A DNA stretch of 64,000 nucleotides from Rallus limicola (lineage: Eukaryota; Chordata; Aves; Gruiformes; Rallidae). Below the pieces are notes generated by a model. The model was not told the origin of the DNA and did no database searches. It worked only from the letters and a program-made list of their open reading frames with translations. Both the position numbers and the translations under genes were made by a program. Location of the stretch: positions 38,728,547-38,792,546 of the forward strand of contig JAKCOZ010000008.1 of NCBI GenBank assembly GCA_022605955.1, read 5' to 3'. Below, one piece after another: positions 48,868 through 60,000 of this stretch; within the stretch, counting starts at the first letter, position 1, and every line of letters starts with the position of its first letter.

Positions 48868-51139
48868 AGGTGAAAGAGGAATAAGCATCCCTACCCACCA
48901 GTGTGCCCTCCCACAGATCCTGCAGCAGATCCTGCATGGGCAAGGTGGACCCGTGCAAAGAGGGACCTCCCCTTCATCTTCATATCACAGGGGAGGCTCA
49001 CAGATCTTGGTGCCAACATCTCAGGTGTCTGCAGATGTGCACAGCCACCAGCATGTCTGGTGGTGTTGACTGGTGTGTTCAGGGTTACCCACACAGACAC
49101 GTGGACACAGAGAAATGTAAGGGGAGCTGAATTTTTAGGGAACAGTTCCATGCTTCAGACCCACACCATGAGGAAGCCTCTCCAGTTGCTAACAGATGTT
49201 TCACTGATGGAAAGCCATTGAGAGAAAGCAGGGCATCACACAGTCCTCTCTGAGGATCTCATCTGCAGTGGAAAATGAGAGGAACAAATGTTCTTCCTCA
49301 TTAGGCTCCAGCACAAATTGCCCCCACGTAGCTGCTGTAGTGTCAGATGAACTGCTATTCCTCCCCTGCTCGGTGCCCCCTCCTCCTGAAGTGCTCTCCT
49401 TAAATGTTCCCAAAGCCACATCACGCTGTAGGAGCCAGCTATACTTTTGTAACAGTCCAGGGAAAGCCATAGCTACTGCAGCTAAAACTGGCCCTGGTGC
49501 TCTACATTCGTCTGGAGGTTTGAAGTAAATGATTAGTTCCTTTCCAGCCTGAGGCAGAAACGTGTTAACATGCAGAGCAGTGGGAACATCTCTGATGGCC
49601 CCTTTCCAGCCTTCTTTTGAGAGTGAAGTAAGCTACAGGTGAGCAGCTCGGTGTCTTCTTGCTGAGGGCTGACAGTGTTTTGAGTCATGACTCCAATTTA
49701 TAGGGTAGAAAAAAGGAGAATTGTCCTGTGGTCCTGGATCCCAGACTGGAAATGTCCATGACAACCCAAGAGAAACACAACAGTGAATATGTATGTGCTC
49801 TGTTGAGTACAGAATAGGAACTTGTGAAGACAAAATGTGGAATCATAGTAGACCCTTTTTACCCAGGAAAAATGCCCAGGGCATGTGTTCCAGCCGTGTA
49901 AATGGCTCTGCAATGCCTTCACCACCAACTCAAGAGGCAACAGCCCTGGTTATCAAATTCAGCAGGTGTTTTCCAACACGGGGCATGAGAAACATTCTCT
50001 GGTTAACACTGAAGAAAGCCTCTGGGTGGGCAGCAAGGAAAGGCTCCTCTGGGAACGCTGGCCAGATGTTTGGGGAAGCTCTTCTGCCATCCGTCGGAAC
50101 TGGAGCAAGACGAAGTGTTTGGGAACTCATTCGCTAGCATCCACAGAAAGGTGGGACCTGCTGTAAGCTGTGCTAGAACCACAGATGGCTTGACTCCTGT
50201 AGTCTAGTGATCTCCAAGCTCCAGTCCTAAGCCTGACGTGCTGCAGCACTGCCTGTGTTGTCCTGCTGAACTCAGAGCCCCACAGGGCTTTCAGTGCTTC
50301 TTTCCACCAACCGAGGAGAAACCAAGGGCCTCCTGACCCTGGACTAGAGCAGTGACCTTGCAGAAGAGACAAGACTGCGACCCTTGTCTGGAGGAACAAG
50401 GAGAGGCAGAAAGAAATTATCAGGTGGGATTTTTCAGCAGGACTGAAAAGGGTGACGCTTGATCTCACCTGGGGCGCCTGAGGCAATGAGAAAAGCTTTC
50501 TCTCTCATCCCTGCAAAATGAGCCTTGTGATGTAGGAGTAACCCAGGGCTGGAGCACTGATTCATTGAGCCAGAGAGGTGTTGGGGAGGCAGGGGAGATG
50601 TGCTGTCTCAGGTGGAGCTGGCGTGCAAGCTGGGAAAACCTACAAGGAGACCAGCCTGTGGGACCCCCGGGGTACACCAGCAGTTTAGGCACTGCAGTTT
50701 CACAGGGAGCTCAGCTTGCAGTGCCATGCCAGCACGCTGCTGACCCTGTGGGGAGAGGAGGCTTTAAAGCACCGGGTTTGTAGAGTCAGACCTCAGTCTT
50801 GGGCTGATAACTCCTGAAAAACAATCATCTGGCTTGTGAGAAACATCTCAGCAGCACGGCTGTACCCTTCTCATCACAACAGGACAGCTTACTGGCTGTC
50901 ACGGTGAAGGCTGCGAGGTGGGGAGCTTAAATGTGTTACAGCCAGGGATATGCTGTGCTCTGACCACCAGCCTGAAGGGACAGTGGGTTTCCATCTACGG
51001 TGTACAGGAGGAACCACAGTAGCATGGATGAAAACCTTCAAAGAGCAATGCTTGAGAGGAAGGCACGGCAGGGAGGGAGGGGGTGGCCAGTAAAAGCAGA
51101 ACACAGCAAGATACGGTGCCAGCCTAGAAAGAGCTCACT

Positions 51140-51173
51140 GTGTCCCCACGGACAGTGTCCCCATGGACAGTGT
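51140..51173 (+). repeat. 15-bp tandem duplication
   Basis: gtgtccccacggaca followed by gtgtccccatggaca and gtgt: two units differing at one base. Confidence 0.9.
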
Positions 51174-51975
51174 GCAGTGCGAAGGTCTGCATGGACACCG
51201 ACTGCCTGGGCCTGTGGCCAGTCACTGGGACAACATGGAAAGGTGATGGGCATATGTGGCCACCTCCAGCTTTTCAGCCACGGTTTCATTCTTCAGTACC
51301 CTATAGAAGCTTTCCAAAACCCCTTGATGCTCAGCAGGAGAGGTGTTCGCCCCCAAGCTGTACAGGCGGCAGAACATGACCCTGGCAGTTTGCAATGGCT
51401 TATTAAACCCAATGAGCCTGAAAAGAGAGTGGGAAGGAGCTGGTGAGAAAACAATTCTGTTGCAAAGCTTTGATGCATCGTTGCACTTGGTTTTTGGGGA
51501 GGGTTTGATGACTGGGTGGGAGACTGGGCAGATTTCCTACAATATTCCCCATCTCTCCCTGGTAAACACAGGGATAGATCATCTGCTGTTATTTCAGTCC
51601 TCCAAAATAGCCCAGAAACTGCTGACTTGACTATACTCCTTTGTCCATTCAGACTGCTCTGGGTTTCTCTACAGCACCTTTCTACCAGGGGTCTTACAAG
51701 TATGTTTGGATACACCACAGTATCCAGAGACCCATGAAAGATAGCTCATCACTGCAAGGTCATTGTCAGTCTCCTAAAGGAGAGGCTGCTCTTCCCCTGC
51801 AGAGACTTGGGGAGTCTGTGAATCTAAAGGACATGGGGACAGCTGCTGTGGGGTACAAAGTCTGTGGTAAGGATTCAATAGAGAAAGAGGCTTCGCTGGT
51901 TTGTATTTCTCCCATTCATCAGCTTGGAAATGTGACCTCTTAAAGAAAAAATTGAAAATTCAATTGCTTCTACAG

Positions 51976-52046
51976 AAAAAAAAAATATACAGGAAAAAAA
52001 AAACCACCAAAAAAAACCCCTCCACAAGCAAAAAAAAAAATAAAAT
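51976..52046 (+). repeat. A-rich low-complexity tract
   Basis: Several A runs (up to 10-11) are separated by TATAC, CC and CCCC interruptions. Simple sequence. Confidence 0.85.
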
Positions 52047-52865
52047 CCTAGAACCACTTATTGCCATGAGCCATCATTTCAAAATGTGGGTGTTCAGCAC
52101 CTGGCAGTCTATTTTTCTAAGGATATACAGCAGCACAAGGCAGGATTGGCTCTGGAGCCACTTGAAGAGAAGTGTCAGGACCAGGCTGCTCTGAAAAAAT
52201 GGGTAGGAGAAAAGAGAAAATGACGAGGAAGAATGGCAGGGCGTCTAACACTTTGCATCTAATGCCTCCACATGGCTGCAAGTGCCGTGGCAATTTGGCC
52301 CTGATAACACGGATGAAGAGATGTTGCTAACATATTGCTTCCTTGTCAAATGTCTCACTGGTTTTGCAGCCAAGTCTCCTGCCAGCGAGGCCACAGCAGC
52401 GCCTCGCCGTTACTTTCATATGCAAAGAGGTTGTTAACTCAATTGCCAATAAAATTCTAGTGGGTGGAGAGGAGGACATCTGCCTGTCTAGTCCTGTGCT
52501 TGCCAACATGGTTCTTTTATTCCTCCAGAAGCTGCAAGCTCCTACTCGAGCTGGTATTTTGACAAGCATTTCTGTTTTCTTGACACAATGGGCAAAGTGG
52601 GCACAGATCTTGCATGCCACTCGTAATATGTTTTCCGCGCCGTGATTTGCATCCTTTCTGGAGGACGCCTGGCACAGCGCTGCACAAAGCAGAACAAGCA
52701 GCTTGGACAGTGGGTTTAGTCTGACATGTAAATGTACCGCTTAATTATGTGCAATTGCAAGTAGGAGAATGTGAAGAGGACGGTTTGCAGGCTGCGATGG
52801 CTACGAGGCTCTGACGAATTTGGGTTGGGGGCGGCGGGGTGGATGGAAGAGGCTTTGGAGGAGGG

Positions 52866-52887
52866 AGAAGAAAAGAAAAAAAGAAAG

Positions 52888-52917
<30 letters not shown>
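52866..52917 (+). repeat. Poly(A)/purine tract
   Basis: A GA-rich stretch leads into A21 at 52894-52914. Homopolymer and simple sequence. Confidence 0.9.
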
Positions 52918-52918
<1 letters not shown>

Positions 52919-52966
52919 AGGACAATACTGAAGCAAATGAGTTGTGGTTGTCAGGGACCACATGAA

Positions 52967-53188
52967 ATGGCGACGACCGTTTGCGTTAATTACACAATTC
53001 CACACTTGGCTGTTGCCAACCTAGAGAACGGAAGGTGCAGCCCCTTGAGGACGTCTACTCAGAGCAAAGGGGGCATCTGTGCTCGTGGCACAGTAGCAAA
53101 GCTGCCCTCAAGCCCCATCAGTAGCGTTGTGGTTGAAAATGAAAGCTACCAAATTATTAGAGGTGGCAGCCTGGTCGCCAGGAGCGGG
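52967..53188 (+). CDS. Speculative first coding exon (74 codons)
   Basis: The segment opens with ATG in acceptable Kozak context (G at -3, G at +4), reads MATTVCVNYTIPHL, and remains open for 74 codons to ...GGSLVARSG. It is then followed at once by GTAAGT, a consensus splice donor, at 53189-53194. The exon would end on a codon boundary. The reading frame also continues upstream through the A21 tract as poly-lysine, so the start is not forced. I do not recognise the peptide and see no matching downstream exon. A chance open frame or a conserved non-coding element is more likely than a gene; this is listed for testing only. Confidence 0.12.
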
Positions 53189-54225
53189 GTAAGTAGACAT
53201 CACCCCCCAGGGCTCATGCCCTGGCAGCCCTAAATTCTGGGTAATTTCTGCTTTCGTGGCTGAGGATGAGCCATCACCTTTGCAACCATGTGATGAGGCT
53301 GTTATCTACAAGAGGAGGCCAGGCAGCCAGAGGGATTACTGCGGGAAAGGGTTAGGCACATCAGACTGTACAGATGGTCAGAGCCAGAACCTCTCAGGTA
53401 TCACACAGGGCACAATCAGCTCTCCTCCATCCTCATCTTCCCCGGGCACTCCCTGCGTGCCAACACGGCTGCCAAGCCTCATAAATTTCCCTCTCTGAGC
53501 ACTGCTTGACAGAGGGGTGTCAAAAGACAGTCCAACTGCACGCTCCTATGGCTGCCCAAGGGCACAGCAGCCAGCACTGCTGCTCTGCCTTCATCCCAAA
53601 AGCAGACCCCCTCCTCTTCTTGGGATAACCACGGAGCTACAGGACAGTTAATTTCATGCCTTATAAACCAGATTCACTTCAGCACAGAAATATAACACAG
53701 AACTTTCTTATCTCTCTGGGGAACGTCTTGAGACTCAAGCTGTTTTATTATCTGGGTTAGTTTGACATCCGAGAGGAGGAGATTGCAATCTGAAATCTGG
53801 AATGGAAAGGGGGTTAGTCAATGTCATTTCCTATGTTCATAAATAAATGACCAAGAAGAGAGACATGTCACTCTGTTTTCATTTATTGGGCCAAAGGTTC
53901 ATCTTTAGAACAACAGATCAGGAAGGTATTGTCTTCTTAAATATCTGGAGGCTTTTAATAAGGTGCTGTGTTACTTTGACCATCTTACCATTCTGTAATT
54001 TGATTATCCAGCCTTTCCGGTTTCTTAATTGAAAATTAATTTGAGTAACGTGCAAAGAATTGAATGATGGAAGAGAGAAAGAGAAACAGATGGTTGGTCT
54101 ATGCAGCTAGAAAACATTTAACGGGGGAAAAAGAAAAAAAAAATACTGCATTTGGAGCATAACAATATACTTTGTTCATCTCTAGGAAGGGACAATGGCA
54201 TATGTTGTGGCTCACGTCTTCAAAC

Positions 54226-54808
54226 TGGAGTGTGGGCAGCAGGTCACAGGAGGGGATCCTCCCCCTCTGCTCTGCCCTGCTCAGGCCCCACCTGCAGTGT
54301 TGTGTCCAGTGCTGGGCTCCCTGGGATCAAACAGACAGGGATCTCCTGGAGAGAGTCCAGAGGAGGCTGTGGAGATGCTGAAGGGCCTGGAGCATCTCCC
54401 CTGTGAGGAAAGGCTGAGGGAGCTGGGGCTGCTCAGCCTGGAGAAGAGAAGACTAAGGAGGGACCTTATTAATTTTTATAATTATCTTAAGCATGGGATG
54501 CAGGGGGAAATGGCCAGCCCCTTTTCAGTGTCTGTGGGGACAGGACAAGGGGCAATGGCTGCAAGTTGGAGCATAGGGAGTTCCACCCCAATCTGGGGAA
54601 GAACTTCTACCAAGTGAAGGTGAGGGAGCCCTGGGACAGGCTGCCCAGGGGGTGTGGAGTCTCCTTCTCTGGAGAGATTCCAGCCCCGTCTGGACACCGC
54701 CCTGTGTGCCCTGTGCTAGGGACCCTGCTTTGGCAGGGGGTTGGACCCCATGGGCTCTGGAGGTCCCTTCCATCCCCTGTGATTCTGTGGTTCTGTGATT
54801 CTGTGATT
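54226..54808 (+). repeat. CR1 LINE fragment, family B, second 3' variant
   Basis: It enters at 'gtgtgggcagcaggtcacag' in ORF2 and continues to the tail with four ATTCTGTG-like units. The 3' UTR carries 'ccctgctttggcaggggg' after 'tgtgccctgtgctaggg', as in the copy at 26369-26917. Its first 185 or so bases appear identical, inverted, to the matching part of the copies at 37.9 and 44.6 kb. It is truncated just after the site of the shared one-base loss. Confidence 0.96.
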
Positions 54809-57017
54809 TCAGGCTCATGACTGGTTATGTATTTTTCAAACTGTGGCCTCCAGGTGCAGAGCTCTTCCTTCTGGTGTTTCTGGCCATCACATGGCCAAGC
54901 CTCTGTGACAACCATGAGTTTTATGCAAGCATCCTTTCCTGGAATCTATGGGCACCCACATTTTTCAGAAGTGGTGTTGCTTACATGAGTTCATTCCTCT
55001 TTCAAGGACCATCTCCACTTACAGGGACAGGGGAGAGTAATGACAGAAGGTAGTTATGGCTCCATCTCCAGGAGGGTAAGAGGAAGACATAAACAATGTA
55101 CTTGCACCTGCACACCTGCAGATATCAAAGGCTTTAACTGTAACAGCCCAAAGCACTTACATCACTGGAAAGATGAGTCTGTAGCTGACAGACACATTGG
55201 TTTTGCTCCTTGGATGGCACCATGCTAGTTTCAGACCTGAAAGCTACCTCTCAAGCACAAAAGAGGGTGCAATGAAGGGCTGCACACAACACCTGACCCA
55301 GGGTGAGCAGGCCTCCACCACTACCTCCCTGAGGGACTGAGGCCTGGGGGACTGGGGCCATCATCAATGAAAGTGGCTCTGCATTTACAGCAAAGTCCCC
55401 ACAGCGAGACAGGGTCTGTCATCTCCTCTTCCTCCATCCTCTCAATCACAACCAACCGACCCGTTCTCCACCGCTCCCAGCACCCTGCTAAGCATCCGTT
55501 TTACATGCGTCCTCTTCTCCTTTGCACAGACATCTCAGAGGCTTACCAACAACCTTCAGGATGCTCAGTCCAACTCTGTGCAGCCACTGGGACATTTTCA
55601 AGGACACCGACACTTCCCAGATGGCCAAAGGTTTATGGGTTTGGCCACTCGAACCAGTGCTGAAATGAAGACAAGCCCTTGAATCAAAGAGGCTGTTTCC
55701 CATCTAACAAACGCCTTTGCTTTTGCCAAGACACTTGTAAAGCACTGGGTATCTGCATTAACAGGGACCACAACTCTCCCTGCACACCCCACGCCTTCGA
55801 AGGCTGTATCTGCTCAGATGATGAATAGCAATAACCACAACAGCAGCTGTGGCACGACTGCTCCTTGCACGGTCTTCTTCTAGTGTTCCTGAGGAAACAC
55901 GGTGCCCAAGGTCAAACAAGAGGCACAACGAGTTTTGGAAGGGCTTACAAAAACAACGCCTTCCGTTTCTTCCAGTATTCCAACCCTTCCAACAGAGTAA
56001 GGAACCAAAAGAAAAAAAGTGATTAAAGAGACTCCCAGCATCCGTCAGATGCAAATGGATTGCAGCAGTTTCTAAACGGGTTAAATTTGCAGCCTGAACT
56101 GCTTGGCAGAATCTCTGAAATCATTATTCTTTTATTCATAGCAGTAATAAATAATAATAAACCTAAACATCCCAGTGGTCCCCACACCTCCCGCATCTCC
56201 CTAGATGCAGATCTCAAATATGAATAATAATTACAGCTTATCAAATCAGCCCATGATTAGAGACAACAGAAAGACATTTCATATTGTTAACTTCCTTGCA
56301 CAAGAGGGGAGAAAAAAAAAAATCAGGTCATGGGGGTATTAAAAATTTATATCATAGCATTTGACTTGACTCATCTCTTAAAAAGAGGAAAAAAAAGAAA
56401 AAACCCAGCATGTATTATGTATTTAGGCAATTCCTTTTAAACCCTTTCTCAAACGAGCACAAGATGGGCCAATAACTTGAGAGATGGATGGCTCTATCTA
56501 GCCAGCGTGCATATTTTATATACACATGCACGTGCACACACTTAATGCGCACTCACACCTATATATAAAACCATATACAGAAAGGTATAAATCTATTTAT
56601 ATCTCTTAGTTGAAGACAGATGCAGAGCTAACATTAAAAAACATAAATAAATCTCTACACAGATAGCATCTTCTTTAGACCTGGCAGCCTTGGAAGGGTA
56701 ACTTTTTTTGCCAATTTTTTTCTGGAGTCATAGCAATCTCACCAAAGCTTAGTTCATCAGCTGCCTGTAGATGTTCATCAGTTGGGTTGGGTTGGGGTTT
56801 TTTTCCTCCCCTTTGGTCATTTTTCTACCTATCTTCCTTGTTCAAAAATATTTTGACAGGGTAGAATGAAAGCCCTCAATTCTCACACAGCAGTTGAAGC
56901 CCAGGCAACTGGAATAAATCAAGTCAAGCGAGAGGCTAAATGTTCAAGTCATCTCCCAGGTTAGGAGAGGAAAACAGCTATGGCTTGGATGGTGTTCAGG
57001 ACCCACCTCGCTCCGTG
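54809..57017. other. Unique sequence, AT-rich on the right
   Basis: No gene is recognised. Bases 56040-56700 are AT-rich, with an octamer (atgcaaat, 56049-56056), ATAATAATAA units, A10 near 56312 and TATATA words near 56516-56580. Their function is unknown. Confidence 0.5.
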
Positions 57018-57117
57018 CTCATAGAATCCCGGACTGGTCTGGGTTGGAAGGGACCCCAAGGGTCACAGAGCTCCAAACCCCTGACACAGGCAGGGCCACC
57101 AACCTCCAGGCCTGGAT
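57018..57117 (-). repeat. CR1 3'-end fragment, family C
   Basis: The tail 'catagaatcccggactgg' is followed by 'ggaccccaagggtcacagag' and 'caacctccaggcctgga'. Only 100 bases are present. Confidence 0.92.
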
Positions 57118-57958
57118 TTCATCACACCTGCCAGGGCTGCAGATTTTCTGCTGGAGCTCTTAGAGCCCAGGCAATGCAGAACGCTCCCCACCGGGTAATT
57201 TTGTGTACACAGCCTGTGTGTAAATATGCACCAGGCCTCTGATAAGTAGGGCCAGGCTTTCCACAGAGAGGGTTGCCCAGAAAACAAAGAAAAGGCCTTT
57301 AGTATCTGCTCTGCAGAAAAACACAGGGGCTGCAGTCGTGGTCAACAGAGGCAGCCCTGCTTTGGGCATAGGAGCTCTGTGTCCCCCCTGCTCCCCGGGC
57401 AGATCCCATCCTGTCCTCTGAACACCCTCAACCACCTGCCTGGTTCAAGGGACGGATGAGGGATTTCAGTCCCCGTTTGCCCAAGGCTGCCCTGATCTCT
57501 GTGCCTGCTACTGTGGGTGGAAGAAGAGGCCTCCAAAGCTCTCTGGATGCCTCCTGGTTTCTTGGTTCCTTGCTTAACATTCCCTTCAACCCTCCATGTT
57601 ATAAAAACCAACTAGCATCCTCACAGAGTGCAGAAAAATCCACATGTTTCCATGTTAAAAAAAATATAAAATCAATTTTTGTAAGAGACACAGTTCCATG
57701 ACAAGGGTGTCAGCACCATGTCTTTCCAAAACGATGCTGGAAATCTTAGGAAGGGAAAGACCACAGAGTGCTGCAGCAAGCATCTCTGCATAACTGCCCC
57801 AGTGCCAGCCTGCTGTTTTCAGGAGAGGTCAGCATATTTACATTGATGCATTAATAGGGCAGACGCCAGAATCTCCTCTGAGATGTTTTGAAAGCATAAA
57901 AAACCAACCCAACCCTCAAATATTTTTTTTTCAACATCTGCAGTCAATGAAAGGAGAG

Positions 57959-57988
57959 ATGCAAATCTGCTGTCATTTGCATGCAAAT
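57959..57988. promoter_or_regulatory. Candidate POU-factor site: three octamers in 30 bp
   Basis: Perfect ATGCAAAT lies at 57959-57966 and 57981-57988, and its reverse ATTTGCAT at 57975-57982. The last two overlap to form the 14-bp palindrome ATTTGCATGCAAAT (57975-57988). POU-domain proteins such as Oct factors bind this octamer and can dimerise on paired sites. No adjacent gene is known, so an enhancer role is inference. Confidence 0.35.
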
Positions 57989-58608
57989 TTTTTTACATCA
58001 AATCAGTGACAGAATGCACAATAAACACACTTTAAATTGAAATACTCCACGTTCACTTCCTCCTAGCCTTGCCTGCAGCTGGGATCCAATTTTCATGCAC
58101 GTCTCCACACAGGTGACCATCCTCCAGCGGCTCTGAAGCCAGGAAGAGCGCAAGGAAGATGGAATTACAGAGGCAAAGTAATTGCAACCAGCTCATGACT
58201 CAAAAACCAGCTGTCATGAGAGAGTATAGATGAAGGTTCTTCAGAAATAAATGCTGTTAAAAGAGCCTGTATCTGTCTTAAACCCTAAAGCATCCTTTAT
58301 GATAACTGCTAGCATTTTGATCACAGGGAAATATGATAATTGGTCGCCCTAGAGTCCACACAATCAGGAATAATAGCAAATATCTCTGTAAGGCTTATTT
58401 GCTACAGGCTTTAAACAGCTCATTTGATGTACAACAACACTGCAAGGGAGGCCAGTGCCCATAGCACCAGCTCAGAGACAGGCAAAGGCTCTGCAGCAGG
58501 GATAAAGGGTTTGCTCAGGCGAAGTGCAGCAGAGCTGGGAACTGAGCCGTATTCCCCCAGGCCTTACCATCACACTTTTGTGTCCTGTCCCCACCCCAGT
58601 TCCCAGTC

Positions 58609-58708
58609 CCATCCATCCCCATCCCTCCATCCATCCATCCATCCATCCCCATCCCCAGCTCCATCCATCCCCGTTCCTATCCAGCCCATCCCCATCCATC
58701 CCCACCCC
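58609..58708 (+). repeat. CCAT-rich microsatellite
   Basis: A perfect CCAT run of five to six units at 58627-58648 sits within a 100-base stretch of CCATCCC-type imperfect units. Its slippage-prone reading frame creates long artificial open frames. Confidence 0.92.
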
Positions 58709-59946
58709 AGACACTTTCTTTTCCATAGGAGAGACATCCAGCAGCCCATCCAAGCTCTCCATCTCCAGCCTCACACGCCAAATCACACTGCTTTTAGGAT
58801 ACAGAGGGAAGGAGGTGCTTCAGCAGTCCATCTCCTCATGCCATGCCTTAACCTCACCGCAGCACCAGGCACGTCCCACTTTCCCTTTCAGAGCTATTTT
58901 CTCCAGCCGGCGCTTCACTATTCCCAACGCTTCAAAGTGTTTCCTGACGTCTGACCAAAACCATTGCCCGCTGTAATTTAAACCTGCTCATTCTTGTCAT
59001 GTTTGGCCAGCTGAGTGTTTCTGCTGCCGATGCCAGCAGCTTCCCACCCCCACCTCCACCTCCTCCCCCATCCCGATCCCTGCAGTACTGAGCCTCCGTC
59101 TCGTGGCTTTTCCAGGACACACACCTTTGCCAGGAGGGCAAACCAAAGACAAGGCTGGGAAATCAATCCAGTTTGTGTATCTTTTTTTCCTGAATAGCCC
59201 GAGGCCGGTCTGTTTCAGAGCCGGCTAGCCTTCGGATTGCGGGATGCTCCGGTGTGTCCCCCCAGTGCCACAGGAGCAGGGTAGGTTCGTCCCTGGGCTG
59301 GTCCTGGCCAGACAGTGGGAGGTTTTGGGAGCATTTAGAGGTCGCCTGCTTATGTCCCCACCATACAACAGCGGCAGCTGGTTGCCTGCAGCCCAGGCAT
59401 GCCTGGCCGTGACTCACAAGCTATTAAAAGCCACATTTCCCCTTGCTTCACTCTACCTAAAGGTATAGATAGGCACCCAGTGAGACCCGTAAAGGTTGGT
59501 GAGTTAGATCCCAGGGGAAGTTAAGCACCAAATTCACCTGCCTGATAGAAGTGAAATGCCTTTTGAAATTGAGCCTCAGGCACTTCAGAACTCCTGATGC
59601 AAGCTGGAACCCTTGGGTCACCCAAGCCAGGTGAGCAAAATAGAGCTGCATGCATCTTGCCTGTCCTCCTTTCTGCAGGCAGCAAAGCCTAGGAGCCCAG
59701 GGGACCTGGAGGGGCAGCACAGGGGAAATCCTGGTGAGGATCCGCATGAAGGGCCATGTCATAGCCCAGCTGTCCATCACTGCACAGGTATTTTGAGGGG
59801 AAACATCTCCAGTCCATCAAAAGCACTGCAGGAAAGAAAACAAACAAAACACAACAGCAAAAACCAAAACCAAGAAAAAGGGTCGCAAATGTATCCATAA
59901 AATATCTGCAGAGCTCTCTGCAGAGCCTAAGAGGAAATGTCACAGG

Positions 59947-59987
59947 CGGAGCTGGGAGGTGTGACGGAGCTGGGAGGTGTGACGGAG
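59947..59987 (+). repeat. 18-bp tandem duplication
   Basis: Two perfect adjacent units of cggagctgggaggtgtga (59947-59964, 59965-59982) plus five further matching bases. Confidence 0.93.
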
Positions 59988-60000
59988 TGCTACCTGCCTC

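Larger units (their letters stand above)
48868..52300. other. Unique non-coding sequence
   Basis: No gene is recognised. It contains a 15-bp tandem duplication (51140-51173) and an A-rich stretch (51976-52046). Frames reach 148 codons (51000-51446) without a domain, and several overlap on opposite strands. Confidence 0.5.
52301..54225. other. Unique sequence with possible conserved blocks
   Basis: It includes a roughly 300-base segment (52327-52645) open on both strands, a POU octamer (52645-52652) next to 'cttaattatgtgcaattgc', a purine/A tract (52866-52917), an exon-like open stretch (52967-53188), and an AT-rich block (53800-54065). None is confirmed. I see no recognised protein. Confidence 0.45.
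57118..60000. other. Unique sequence with octamer cluster and CCAT repeats
   Basis: No gene is recognised. It contains an AT-rich block (57830-58060) with three POU octamers, a second AT-rich block (58190-58420), a CCAT-rich tract (58609-58708) and an 18-bp tandem duplication (59947-59987). Frames of 150-176 codons near 58.4-59.0 kb are proline/serine/histidine-rich because they read through the CCAT repeats. Confidence 0.5.

Noticed and set aside
58424..58976. Pro/Ser/His-rich open frames of 150-176 codons
   Set aside because: They read through the CCAT microsatellite in two phases. Such repeats stay open in several frames without coding.
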